Assembly (NCBI RefSeq): GCF_012272835.1
Contig: NZ_JAAWWK010000003.1
Location: forward strand, 186,001 to 250,000
Source of the DNA: Spongiibacter thalassae
Lineage (GTDB): Bacteria > Pseudomonadota > Gammaproteobacteria > Pseudomonadales > Spongiibacteraceae
Direction: 5' to 3'
DNA: 64,000 nucleotides
Part shown: positions 53,301 through 60,063 of the stretch, one piece after another
How positions within the stretch are numbered: the stretch's first letter is position 1
Layout: every line of letters begins with the position of its first letter
Notes under the pieces: model-generated
Told to the model about the DNA's origin: nothing
Databases searched by the model: none
What the model saw: only the letters and a program-made list of their open reading frames with translations
Translations under genes and position numbers: made by a program

Positions 53301-55415
53301 CGAGGCGTCAAGGGGGCGGCTGACAAACTCGCCGGTGGCTTCGTTGCGCCATGCCAGGTAGTCGAGATTCTGTTCCAGCCAGTCAAGGATGGCGATCAGG
53401 TAGCGGCCCTCGAACTCCGGGTCCATCACTCGAATCGAACCCGATGTGTCGCCGTAACCGCGGGGATCCCAGGACACAACGGTATAGCCGTCGCTACGGA
53501 AATTATTAAACCCGGAGGTTGAGCGAGAACTGCCATAGCCGGGCCCATGCAACATCAGGGGGTGGGCGCCACGGGCGATGTTGTTGCAGTCAAAGGTGGC
53601 GGGTTCAAGCACCTGGAAGCTGACTTGCTGGGTGACACCGGTGGTATCGACCACGGGAATGACCACCTGATAGCTGCGATTACCCGCCAGATTAAACTGA
53701 TCCGCACAGGAAGCATGGTGAATCTGGTCGGCACTGCAACCGGTGTTATTAACCGGTGCGTCGCTGGCGGTGTTGGGGCAGCTGTCGCTGTTGTCACCCA
53801 CGCCATCGGCGTCGCTGTCTGACTGTTCCGATTCATCGAAGGGGAAACTGTCGTCTTCATCGGGAGTGCCGTCGTTATCGTCGTCAGGATCGGCGTTGTC
53901 GCCGATACCGTCGCCATCGTTATCGGCGGTTTCACTATCATCAAAGGGGAAGGCGTCCTCCTCGTCATTGACGTTGTCATTGTCGTCGTCGGGGTCGGCG
54001 TTGTTGCCGATACCATCGCCGTCGTGATCGGCGGATTCACCACTGTCGAAGGGGAAGGCGTCGTCTTCGTCGTTCACGCCATCATTGTCGTCGTCGGGGT
54101 CGGCATTGTTGCCAATGCCATCGTCGTCGGAGTCAAGGGATTCGGTGTCGTCAAGGGGAAAGGCGTCATCCTCGTCATTCACGCCGTCATTGTCGTCGTC
54201 GGGATCGGCATTGTTGCCAATGCCATCGCCGTCGGTGTCGACGGATTCTGCAGCGTCGAGGGGAAAGGCGTCGTCTTCGTCGTTTACGCCGTCATTGTCG
54301 TCATCGGGGTCTGCATTGTTGCCGATGCCGTCGCCGTCGGTGTCTACTGATTCATTGGCGTCGGTGGGAAAGGCGTCGTCGTCATTGGCCACGCCGTCGT
54401 TATCACTGTCGATGTCACAGGCATCGCCTTCGCCGTCACCATCGGTGTCCTGTTGATCGCTGTTCGCGATCGTCGGGCAGTTATCGGCGCCATCACTACT
54501 GCCGTCGCTGTCGCTGTCGGCGTTAAGTGGGTCGGTTTCGCTCTCGTCGTCGTTGGGTATGCCGTCGCCATCGGCATCGGCATCACAGGCGTCACCGCGC
54601 AGATCCCGGTCGAGATCCTGTTGGCCGGGGTTGGCGATATCCGGGCAGTTGTCGTCGATATTCGCGATGCCGTCGTTGTCGGCGTCGCTCTGGCTGTCGG
54701 TGTTATCGACACAGCCGTTCTTGTCAACAACAGCGCCAGCGGCGGTGTCGGGACAGCGGTCAACGGCGTCATTGACGCCGTCGTTGTCACTGTCTTTACC
54801 GCCATCGTAGTCAAACTGGCCGTCTGCCAGGTCGGCCTCGCTGGCATCAAGGTGGGCTTTGGCGGTGGCTGCGTCGACAACGCTGCGCGGGCCATCATTG
54901 TTGGCTTCGGCAGCGAAGGCGGCGAGGGGGCCGTTATCAAAATCGGCAAAATCCACCGCTTCGGCAAAATTGTTCGCCGCGGTCAGCGCGGCGGGGCTGA
55001 TCTCGATGCCATTTTCGGGGTTGCCATCGGCGTCGATGGTCATTAGAAAACGCGCAATATTGACCCGGATATCGTCGTTACCCCCCGCCAATGAGCTTGG
55101 TGTAACGAAGGGCGAATCGGGATCAGGGGTCAGGCTGCCAAGGGAGATGTTGCCCAGACTGAACGCGACGACTTCTCCCGGGATATAACCAAAGGCGCCA
55201 TCGGCGGGCGTGCTCTGTGCCGGCGGGCGTTGGTTGCGAAGATAATGCAAACCTTTCACCGGACCGTCGATAAAGTAGCCCGTGTGGGTGGCCCGGGGTG
55301 AGCTCGGAGTGCTTGGGGTGGAGGAGCTGCTGCTGGAGCTGCCGCTGCCGCAGGCTGTAAGCAAGGTGCTGGTAATGATGAGCGACAGGGGCGCTTTCAC
55401 GAATCTCATAGGCAT
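44340..55415 (-). CDS. Giant multi-domain lipoprotein with several hydrolase modules
   Basis: 3,691 residues. A lipoprotein signal (SLIITSTLLTAC-G) is followed by a Ser-rich linker, then thrombospondin type-3 repeats (about 200-560, DxDxDG motifs, calcium binding). Module A (about 565-980) resembles an X-Pro dipeptidyl-peptidase/CocE alpha/beta hydrolase: S721 in GGSYGGG, a candidate Asp in GMTDTLFN and His in NGGHVLPF. After a short type-3 repeat, module B (about 1240-2070) has lipase-like features with S1798 in SNSQGG. Module C (about 2150-2830) is like neutral ceramidase, with H2309 and H2311 in ATHTHDGPG and H2418 in NYSAHG. Module D (about 3030-3691) is unrecognised. Two Ala-rich helical linkers (about 2080-2135 and 2930-3015) separate modules. 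Probably surface-anchored. Confidence 0.85.
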   Translation of the reverse strand: MPMRFVKAPLSLIITSTLLTACGSGSSSSSSSTPSTPSSPRATHTGYFIDGPVKGLHYLRNQRPPAQSTPADGAFGYIPGEVVAFSLGNISLGSLTPDPDSPFVTPSSLAGGNDDIRVNIARFLMTIDADGNPENGIEISPAALTAANNFAEAVDFADFDNGPLAAFAAEANNDGPRSVVDAATAKAHLDASEADLADGQFDYDGGKDSDNDGVNDAVDRCPDTAAGAVVDKNGCVDNTDSQSDADNDGIANIDDNCPDIANPGQQDLDRDLRGDACDADADGDGIPNDDESETDPLNADSDSDGSSDGADNCPTIANSDQQDTDGDGEGDACDIDSDNDGVANDDDAFPTDANESVDTDGDGIGNNADPDDDNDGVNDEDDAFPLDAAESVDTDGDGIGNNADPDDDNDGVNDEDDAFPLDDTESLDSDDDGIGNNADPDDDNDGVNDEDDAFPFDSGESADHDGDGIGNNADPDDDNDNVNDEEDAFPFDDSETADNDGDGIGDNADPDDDNDGTPDEDDSFPFDESEQSDSDADGVGDNSDSCPNTASDAPVNNTGCSADQIHHASCADQFNLAGNRSYQVVIPVVDTTGVTQQVSFQVLEPATFDCNNIARGAHPLMLHGPGYGSSRSTSGFNNFRSDGYTVVSWDPRGYGDTSGSIRVMDPEFEGRYLIAILDWLEQNLDYLAWRNEATGEFVSRPLDASSVVGGDNLLVGSQGGSYGGGYQLLLLTTDPKKRLDAIAPDITWHDLRDALNPGDAVKTLWGLALSGLGNAAGSASLVSPETIEKMMAGQNVAFDDGQDPFIQETFARALAVNQWPRQSLDWFEYRGGLGHWCKASNLPTMPYLSYGADTVPMADVSNSYNVPPRGEDGRESYGDYLREPLNPQTEFSGLDVLITQGMTDTLFNYNHAWWNYQCLSAAGANVTLYTHNGGHVLPFAQSPDSPTQDAGSCGFYSSNEQQAWFNARLKPLNASPATLPGTPENDTCFALGTNGDTVKLAAADVIAPRGSSNYTRRAISAAIVPNGGSGVANLTGNLPVAAPIGTIEAGNGAVLAGIPHLKVTVSSLAGGNEQAQDCSVPALPTDSGCDSITFVGIGKKAPGGGNFVLIDDQLQPVRGLGEHDIDLVGIAERLNSGDELAVLFYAVHPQFASSASRDVTLPAVTIDGMVSLPLYAVDDAAQPDPSKSTDAVLPGADPDTDGDGVPNDSDNCPATAEGAAVDETGCSAEQLANASGFAVCTPDNSRCIATVPELGPPLQGAADQIYANLVDGGAPLPANGEVVLHAAQAQVQGCDILDPSHCLFPFPSDHFTVAASDGSIQSASRGGSDRRVNFNILGMPRNSAGKPIDPSEWNRNDGFSPGQMLLTFVPGLAANEDGTIPGAPRLTHLSESLDLEGSSILVLDAETGEPHPIWAEIDLNAGLLLPGSNLANPDPGKAPRAAVIIRPARNFDHGKRYVAVLRRLPSANSDDYLAAQPSFRTCRDQQTTAIPQLGERCAQWDANVRPVLENAGIAINHSDLYLAWDFTVASAENTVNRLRHMRDTAFSSLGQQEDPHGNILALGNAPTFSVDKVTEAPRSGIARRIEGTIIVPSFVTPTDPAPADNVSTRAETLCAGIPEDNMRSGCEALFEGVGIADGGSVPPNRLFYSPADGTADQQYGDGLPDSTGTMTTRFTCQIPEQASATNPARAAIYGHGLLDGHQAVTYERVPEFSRDYNFLLCAVDLFGFSTGDVPNVLSVLADLSNFAVIPDASQQGLLNYMFLARALRHQDGFGAHEAFRLNGQPVFDNSEVFYDSNSQGGIVGGALAAVSKDVQRAVLGVVGMNYSTLLRRSVDFDSEFNPTQPGLPPYAMPLYLSYPDDLDRDVGFALMQMLWDRSENNGYAHHISDNSVLKGPDNQVLLQPAFADHQVTHWSAQVMARTVGVEIADLYQRAPGDGVPFSYNNKFDFFTERDPDVEYFWQLPLIDRDNTAYDSPAGSLCVSGCRSDKSAFIEFDEGKTVTPPIGNIAPRGDEHDPHGYPRGVAHGMCQKAHFLHRQGRVIDTRHTQYVRSPGDCPRTPPVAPPSGEPSPTPPEDGFDAALNALSAGLGDAMAAFAAGDFNSAINTLQSSSGAFAGDIAIAGAQQAGTAAGLILDEPSPQQGDNGTPPSMLMAGTARRELRVPVGTPLGGYARPPVGGDYIPVAQEFEDFPDINPATGFQAFVDEFADFLPAQDHDGHPLPSVPDELRAVHAPYATYSPPTRGYYDSLITKAVSLYDGSDCVVMVKTDFIGMLDEVVVKVAEQAEALLGDDLPAGCSLQQGLVMSATHTHDGPGAIANHSTRYFWLAMDLYQPELFRRIVSQLAEVVAESVRNQQPAQFGYATGSDEQGLNGFRRSRSIYTAERVAQQDQLRKRIGVLRIDDAQGEPLATVVNYSAHGIAFDVENLHFSGDVLAAIEREVEQQFDRPVVAMLVQSAAGDVSPRNVARPKLQGMERYGKLMAPQVMAIYHSVNNLDLAPDIRVVSQRIVLSRDTLGYSGDEFPYEWGAAQCNPELGVPVTGPDSGESIPACLPAPMPDPMDLADNGVGENGAFVPQDTRLTAFKIGSALFLAQPGEALVEQGLRLIEAAANEGYQATDTFIWGYAQDHIGYLLPDIKADWELGGTEGTTTFWGWKLGARLLNAQLDLVRALRDGSAAPTDELSIDYDLYSDYYNSVPQPAALPLNGNPIAQQQPGDIPRFATTYFTWEGSDPLLDLPKVTLQQQKQNGEWQNVVRRNGEALASLYEIHLDYRLSAGSHLWSATFEAPVNWPTGRYRFVVHGRHIDTGNASYKIESSGFTVSASDSLVVGEAVAYADHRYEATLSYTPHPDNYRLIDRDVDPKLPAPVRAGSVVFSNGRDTVESHLPVITMRNGQPVAVYRADITDLGNGISVSGSDIYGNHTPLPETPSNAGRGTGLTGAIADFFASMSTVIQLFITGDTAAANSGFQAAFAQFAADLGNVLGGDTDSVNAAIAAASTGNSADFDRELGNALGLGSSASGSVQQAASAERRIEPVILTGAQLPGWSVPAAQGIAKPYPDGVSEAGAVPGPFELDNRSAHNGTLIYPAPGMEDQIPSGADVNRIAAYRYDSSTDRFVEIPVQVDERMPYFLANANSSFSFYSGTDPELSYVWDREMWNAYGEGCTAEYAPATPDPVRGLDDDDEVVFMAGDAGDLKADNNFPNDWDAVQVVSLLDPLQGEAAPPRAVYLVQKNGGSSFASANGYVNYQRNADADQWIDRGFFAADDPEKLGSSNTGYGPNRSGSVCDDGENISRTSSDRFPRDGTVVTTDTYRWEASGRWMVRDIRIKSPGDNTTDSDYWTARPDLIDRWKGRAFQQSPDSTVSLVGFEDEQVNWEANSTLIGERRGAVRAIREVWGADSGTNVTKTETFYNELITYRYRIRVHPIPPDGLYTSWDYNRSAMVPEANENVAEGRYYTMFRPQGVPIDGINDELGQIDSLPGCEQFYSDTPPEIRDGILDVIERLDALPIPFVGAPDTAELERCQAFFDAPDPTFNLALGFNNWEQVSGKGDTGSLVYIFELKNAQALSNPLIVPYYRDDACLDDGTGDDPIARPWPGEVSSDQRVISGYEAANGGTDYASLRCDQRQGAFGAHGIHYFFTHDSDNAFTPAPLTEIDGQQWQFMVPTSTPQNIAEPYANTVRARLTPIAIPLR
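53820..54344 (-). repeat. Five 105-bp tandem repeats encoding 35-residue calcium-binding units
   Basis: Inside the giant gene. Each unit reads like DTDGDGIGNNADPDDDND followed by GVNDEDDAFP; units 1-3 are nearly identical and later ones diverge (for example DNVNDEEDAFPFDDSE). They form part of the type-3 repeat stalk. DNA-level similarity suggests recent unit duplication. Confidence 0.85.
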
Positions 55416-55767
55416 TTTTCCGCTTGTGCAGGCTTATTGTTATGTCGCAGCGTCCTCCCGCTCGATGCCGGGACGACGCTGCGCTACAGGCACGAGATCC
55501 GATTTTTGGTCGGAATGGGTGCAGTGTTAGCGGTGAATATATTGATCCGCAACGCGCTTTGCAATCGTTGGGTTTAACGAGGAAGGTAGGTGTTTTTACG
55601 CCAAATTATCGGGAGTTAGCGCCAATATCCTTTAAAATCAGCGCTATAACACCGAGGGTAAGTTGTGTTTTGGTGTGTATGGATGACGATTAATTAATAT
55701 TATTGTCTTAAAATAGCGATCAGTTCTCAAAACCCTGAGTGAGCTCAGTCTCGCTGTGTCAGCAAAT
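55416..55767. promoter_or_regulatory. Upstream region of the giant gene
   Basis: 352 bp between selO and the giant gene, no gene recognised. An AT-rich block at about 55685-55720 (ATTAATTAATATTATTG) may hold promoter elements. Closer to the start, a perfect 9-bp inverted repeat, CGCAGCGTC and GACGCTGCG (55446-55483), lies in the likely 5' UTR. Confidence 0.45.
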
Positions 55768-57276
55768 TCAGGTGCCGCAGAAAGTCGCGGTAACCTGCTC
55801 GCCGGGTTGGGCGGACAGGGCATAGTCGCGGTCCCTGGGTCGGTAGGAAAACGGCGCACGCAAGACTTGATGCAAACGATGAAAGGGCTGCAGATCGCCG
55901 TTGTAGGCAGCTTGTATCACAGCTTCGACCAGATGGTTGCGGGGAATATACACCGGATTCGCCCGACACATTTGCTGGTAGCGCTGTTCGTCGCCCAAAG
56001 TGTCGGTAGCCAAGCGGTCGCGCCAGCGAGCCAGCCACGGGGCGAACGCCTCGGAAAATTCAAAGATGTCGGCGATGTCTGCGTTGCCTTGTTGATCCGG
56101 CAGTGCCTCGCCCGCCAGATCGCACAGCCGGCGGAAGCTCTGGGTGAAGTCACACTGATGGGTGGCCAGCAGATCAAGGAAGTCGCGGTAGAGCTGGTCG
56201 TCGTCATCGCCGCAGGTGGACAGCCCCAGTTTTTCCGCCATACGCCGACGGTAGGCCGCAGTCATCACTTCATTGAAGGCATCGAAGCGGGGTTGTACCC
56301 GTTCGACCGCCGGTTTCAGGTCTTCTTCGCCGGGCTTTGCAAAGAGGGGCAGCATGGCCTGAGCAAGCTGGGCCAGATTCCAATGGGCTATGGCGGGTTG
56401 ATTGCCAAAGGCGTAACGACCCTGTTGGTCGATAGAGCTGAATACTGTGCCTGGGTGGTATTCTTCCATAAAGGCGCAGGGGCCATAGTCGATGGTCTCG
56501 CCGCACAACAGCATATTGTCGGTGTTCATGACGCCGTGGATAAATCCCAGTGCCTGCCATCGCGACACCAGGTCGGCCTGGGCACGAAGGATTTGATCGA
56601 ACACGTCCAGATAGGGTTGTTCGGACTGTGCACACTCGGGGTAGTGCCGCTGGATTACATGGTCAACAAGGGCGCGCAACGCGTCGATATTTCGTTGGGC
56701 GGCAAAATATTGCACGGTGCCAATGCGCAGATGACTGCTGGCGACACGACAGAGAATACCGCCGGCAAGGGGGCCTGTGTCGCGCAGCACCTGCTCGCCG
56801 GTTGCCACGGCCGCCAGGGCGCGGGTGGAGGGAACGCCGAGACGGTGCATGGCTTCACTCACAATATACTCGCGGACAACGGGCCCCAGAGGAGACTTGC
56901 CGTCGCCGCCTCTGGAGTAGGGGGTGCGCCCCGAGCCCTTCAATTGAAGGTCGTAGCGCCGCCCATTCCGGGCGATGACTTCACCGAGCAGCAGGGCGCG
57001 GCCGTCGCCCAGCTGGGGGTTGTAGTTACCAAACTGGTGTCCGGCATACACCGTGGCTACCGGCTCTGCGCCGCTGGGCATTTGGTTGCCAGCGAGCATG
57101 GCCAGGCCTTCCTCGCTGGCCAACCACTCACTGTTGATATTGAGGTATTCAGCGAGTTCAGAATTTAGCTCAACAAGCTCGGGGGCGGGTGCGCCGGCGG
57201 GAAGCTGGTGCCTGGCGAAGGCTTCGTTGATCGCGGCGTAGCTATTGTTAAAGCGAATTGGCGGATTGTCGCCCAT
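55768..57276 (-). CDS. selO: SelO-family protein adenylyltransferase (YdiU/UPF0061)
   Basis: 502 residues from the ATG at 57276 (AGGGG upstream); the frame is open further but MGDNPPIRFNNSY is the usual start. A pseudokinase fold that AMPylates proteins: glycine-rich and Lys region LQLKGSGRTPYSRGGDGK, VREYIVSEAMHRLGVPSTRA, and the active-site GFIHGVMNTDNML with DYGP. It ends in FCGT, with the C-terminal Cys where some homologues carry selenocysteine. AMPylation targets TCA and redox proteins in other bacteria. Confidence 0.94.
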   Translation of the reverse strand: MGDNPPIRFNNSYAAINEAFARHQLPAGAPAPELVELNSELAEYLNINSEWLASEEGLAMLAGNQMPSGAEPVATVYAGHQFGNYNPQLGDGRALLLGEVIARNGRRYDLQLKGSGRTPYSRGGDGKSPLGPVVREYIVSEAMHRLGVPSTRALAAVATGEQVLRDTGPLAGGILCRVASSHLRIGTVQYFAAQRNIDALRALVDHVIQRHYPECAQSEQPYLDVFDQILRAQADLVSRWQALGFIHGVMNTDNMLLCGETIDYGPCAFMEEYHPGTVFSSIDQQGRYAFGNQPAIAHWNLAQLAQAMLPLFAKPGEEDLKPAVERVQPRFDAFNEVMTAAYRRRMAEKLGLSTCGDDDDQLYRDFLDLLATHQCDFTQSFRRLCDLAGEALPDQQGNADIADIFEFSEAFAPWLARWRDRLATDTLGDEQRYQQMCRANPVYIPRNHLVEAVIQAAYNGDLQPFHRLHQVLRAPFSYRPRDRDYALSAQPGEQVTATFCGT

Positions 57277-57473
57277 ACTGACCCCTGTTGGATGAAGATA
57301 CCGGTTGGCCATTGTAACGAAAAATGTTCGGCAGTCGCTCGGCAATTGCCGAAGATGCTTCGGGCAGATATATGTTCTCACGGCAGGCGACCTGCGGCAG
57401 CCAACGGGTTACCATTGCAACGGCCCGAATCAGGGGCGGGATTGTTTTACTTTGCAGGAGATTAGTTTCGGCC

Positions 57474-59984
57474 ATGCGCTGGTTTACACGTCTGTATTTT
57501 TTGCTTTGCCGAATGCTGGCAAGTCCGTTGATTTCGCTGGTGCGGCCGAGTCTTGTGCAGTATCACGAGAACCTGCCTGAGGCCCTGTCCGACCGGCCGG
57601 TGTGCTATGTGCTGCGCCAATACAGCTGGACAGATCGCTTCTTGCTTGAAGGTATTTTGCGCAAGGAAGGCCTGCCGGTATTACGTGCCACACCGGGGCG
57701 TCTGCCTGAGGTTGGTAAAGCGAGTTGCCTGTATTTACCGGTGCTCACCGGTGCCAAGGGCGGTGAGCGGGGGCGGAAACTGATTACTTCGCTGATTGAG
57801 GAGCAGGAAGACGAAGCGTCCTCGGCGGTCGTTCAAGCCCTGCAGATTGTTCCCGTGTCGATATTCTGGGGGCGCGACCCAGGCTCCGAAACGTCGTTTT
57901 TACGGCTGCTACTCGGCGATGGCGAGCGCGGCGGGCGACTGCGCAAGTTGCTGGTGATTATTGCCCAGAGAAAGAATGTCATCCTGCATATTGCCGAGCC
58001 GGTAAGCTTCGACAAAATTGTCAGTCGCAGCGAAACACCGAGTGATGCGGCAAACCTGCTGTCACGGACCCTCGGTTTTTATTTCAGCCGACGCAAAACT
58101 GCCACGCTGGGGCCGAGCTTGCTGGGGCGTCAGCAAATTATGCGCTTGGTGTTGCGCAGGCCTGCAGTCAGAGATGCCATTGCCCAGCTGGCAGAAAGCG
58201 AAGGTGTGTCAGCGGCGGCTTTGCACAAGCAGGCAAAGAAAATGGCCGATGAGGTCGCCGCCAATTTCGATTCCCGTATGCTGCGTGTCCTGGACATGAT
58301 TTTAAGTTGGGTGTTTCGCAAGATCTTCAGCGGAATCCAGTTATTCCACGTCGACCGCCTGAGTCGAGTGGCCAATGATTGCCAATTGATTTACATGCCC
58401 AGCCATCGCAGTCATCTCGATTATCTGCTGATTTCCTACAGTCTATACACCCGCGGGCTGGTGCCGCCCCATATTGCGGCGGGGGTCAATTTGAATTTTT
58501 GGCCGGTGGGTGGCCTGCTGCGTCGTGGCGGTGCTTTTTATATACGCCGAAGTTTCGCCGGTCAGGCCCTATATGCCGCGGTGTTTCGCAGCTACCTCGA
58601 TGTGATTCTCGGTCGCGGCTATCCGGTGGAGTTTTTTCCCGAAGGCGGACGCTCGCGCACCGGTCGTCTGCTGCCGCCGAAAAAGGGCATGCTGAGCATG
58701 ACCGTTGACAGTTTCCTTACCCAGCCCGCACGCAAGGTGGCGTTGGTACCTGTGTATGTTGGTTACGACAAGCTGGTGGAGGGAGCGAGTTACGTCAAGG
58801 AGTTGCGCGGCGCCGCCAAGACCAGTGAATCCGCCGGTGGCCTTATCAAGGCACGGAAGATATTCAAATCCTCCTATGGCAGTCCCTATGTCGCCTTTGG
58901 TGAGCCGATCAGCTTTGGCGAGTGCCTGAGCCGGGTCGAGCCCCAGTGGCGGGAGAAAGTGATGGCCGGAGATCGCAGCTTTGTCGCAAGAGCAGTGGAC
59001 TATATCGCCTATGAGAATATGGAGCGAATCAATGCCGCCGCCGTGGTCAATCCGATTGGCCTGGTGTCGATGATACTGCTGTCGAGCCCCCAACGGGCGA
59101 TGGCGGAAGAGGAGCTATTGGCGCAGATCGATTACTTCATTGTGTTACTCAAGCGGTTACCCTACAGCGCCGATATCAGTTTGCCCGAGGGCACCGCGCG
59201 GTCAATTCTGGACACTGCTGCCCGAACCGCCGGGCTGTCGCGCATCGACCACAGCTGGGGGCCGATTATCACTGCTACCGGTAAGGAAGCAGTGATGTTG
59301 ACCTACTACCGGAACTCGGTAATGCATGTGTTGGCGATTCCAAGCCTGATAGCGCGGTTTTTCCGGCACAGCGCCAGCTGTTCCCGAGAAGAGGTGCTGG
59401 CATCCTGTGTGCGCTTGTATCCCTTTCTCAAGCGCGAATTGTTTTTGCGGGTCAGTATTGCGCAAAGTCGCGCGGTGCTGGAGGAGCATATCGACAACCT
59501 GATTGAACTCGGGCTGTTGGAGGTCGATGGGCAGGGGCGGTTGTGTCGTGCGGAAGTGGGCACAAAGGCGTATTCAGTGCTGATTGGCCTGGGTCGAATA
59601 CTGCGCGAAACCTTTGAACGTTACACAATGACGAGCCTTCTGTTGGATTATGAGCTGCGCGATAAAGTCGCACCAAGGGAAAGCATTGAGGCCCATATCA
59701 TTGAAATGGCGCAGCGGCTGGCCATTGTGAGTGGGCGCGAAGCGCCTGAATACTTTGATAAAAACCTGTTCCGGGTTTATCTTGATACATTAATAGCCGA
59801 GGGTTTGCTCAGTGAACAGCAAAACGGTGAGACGCGGGAGTTGAGCAGCAGCCCGGCACTTGGAGAATTTGCCCAGAGCTGGGTCAGTTTGCTCGGCCCG
59901 GATGTTCAGCAGAGTATGTTGCAGCTTATTCGCCGGCCGCAACCGTCCCCGAAGGCGCAAGTCAGTGCGGTGGGCAACGGTTAA
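57474..59984 (+). CDS. plsB: Glycerol-3-phosphate acyltransferase PlsB
   Basis: 836 residues from the ATG at 57474 (MRWFTRLYFLL), near the usual 807; a longer in-frame start adds 50 residues without resemblance to PlsB. The acyltransferase motif H-x4-D is at H311-D316 (PSHRSHLDY), with GGAFYIRRSF and FPEGGRSRTGRLLPPK following. Transfers acyl groups from ACP or CoA to the sn-1 position of glycerol-3-phosphate at the inner membrane, the first step of phospholipid synthesis. Divergent from selO. Confidence 0.95.
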   Translation: MRWFTRLYFLLCRMLASPLISLVRPSLVQYHENLPEALSDRPVCYVLRQYSWTDRFLLEGILRKEGLPVLRATPGRLPEVGKASCLYLPVLTGAKGGERGRKLITSLIEEQEDEASSAVVQALQIVPVSIFWGRDPGSETSFLRLLLGDGERGGRLRKLLVIIAQRKNVILHIAEPVSFDKIVSRSETPSDAANLLSRTLGFYFSRRKTATLGPSLLGRQQIMRLVLRRPAVRDAIAQLAESEGVSAAALHKQAKKMADEVAANFDSRMLRVLDMILSWVFRKIFSGIQLFHVDRLSRVANDCQLIYMPSHRSHLDYLLISYSLYTRGLVPPHIAAGVNLNFWPVGGLLRRGGAFYIRRSFAGQALYAAVFRSYLDVILGRGYPVEFFPEGGRSRTGRLLPPKKGMLSMTVDSFLTQPARKVALVPVYVGYDKLVEGASYVKELRGAAKTSESAGGLIKARKIFKSSYGSPYVAFGEPISFGECLSRVEPQWREKVMAGDRSFVARAVDYIAYENMERINAAAVVNPIGLVSMILLSSPQRAMAEEELLAQIDYFIVLLKRLPYSADISLPEGTARSILDTAARTAGLSRIDHSWGPIITATGKEAVMLTYYRNSVMHVLAIPSLIARFFRHSASCSREEVLASCVRLYPFLKRELFLRVSIAQSRAVLEEHIDNLIELGLLEVDGQGRLCRAEVGTKAYSVLIGLGRILRETFERYTMTSLLLDYELRDKVAPRESIEAHIIEMAQRLAIVSGREAPEYFDKNLFRVYLDTLIAEGLLSEQQNGETRELSSSPALGEFAQSWVSLLGPDVQQSMLQLIRRPQPSPKAQVSAVGNG

Positions 59985-60063
59985 TGAATACAATGGCAGT
60001 TACCTGGCGTCACTAACGCTATTAATATAGCATTGCTACATTTATCGCATTGGGCGGGGTCAA

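Noticed and set aside
53743-55046. Long Ser- or Val-rich open frames on the plus strand opposite the repeats
   Set aside because: They are complements of the DxDxDG repeat codons in the giant gene; low-complexity shadows, not genes.
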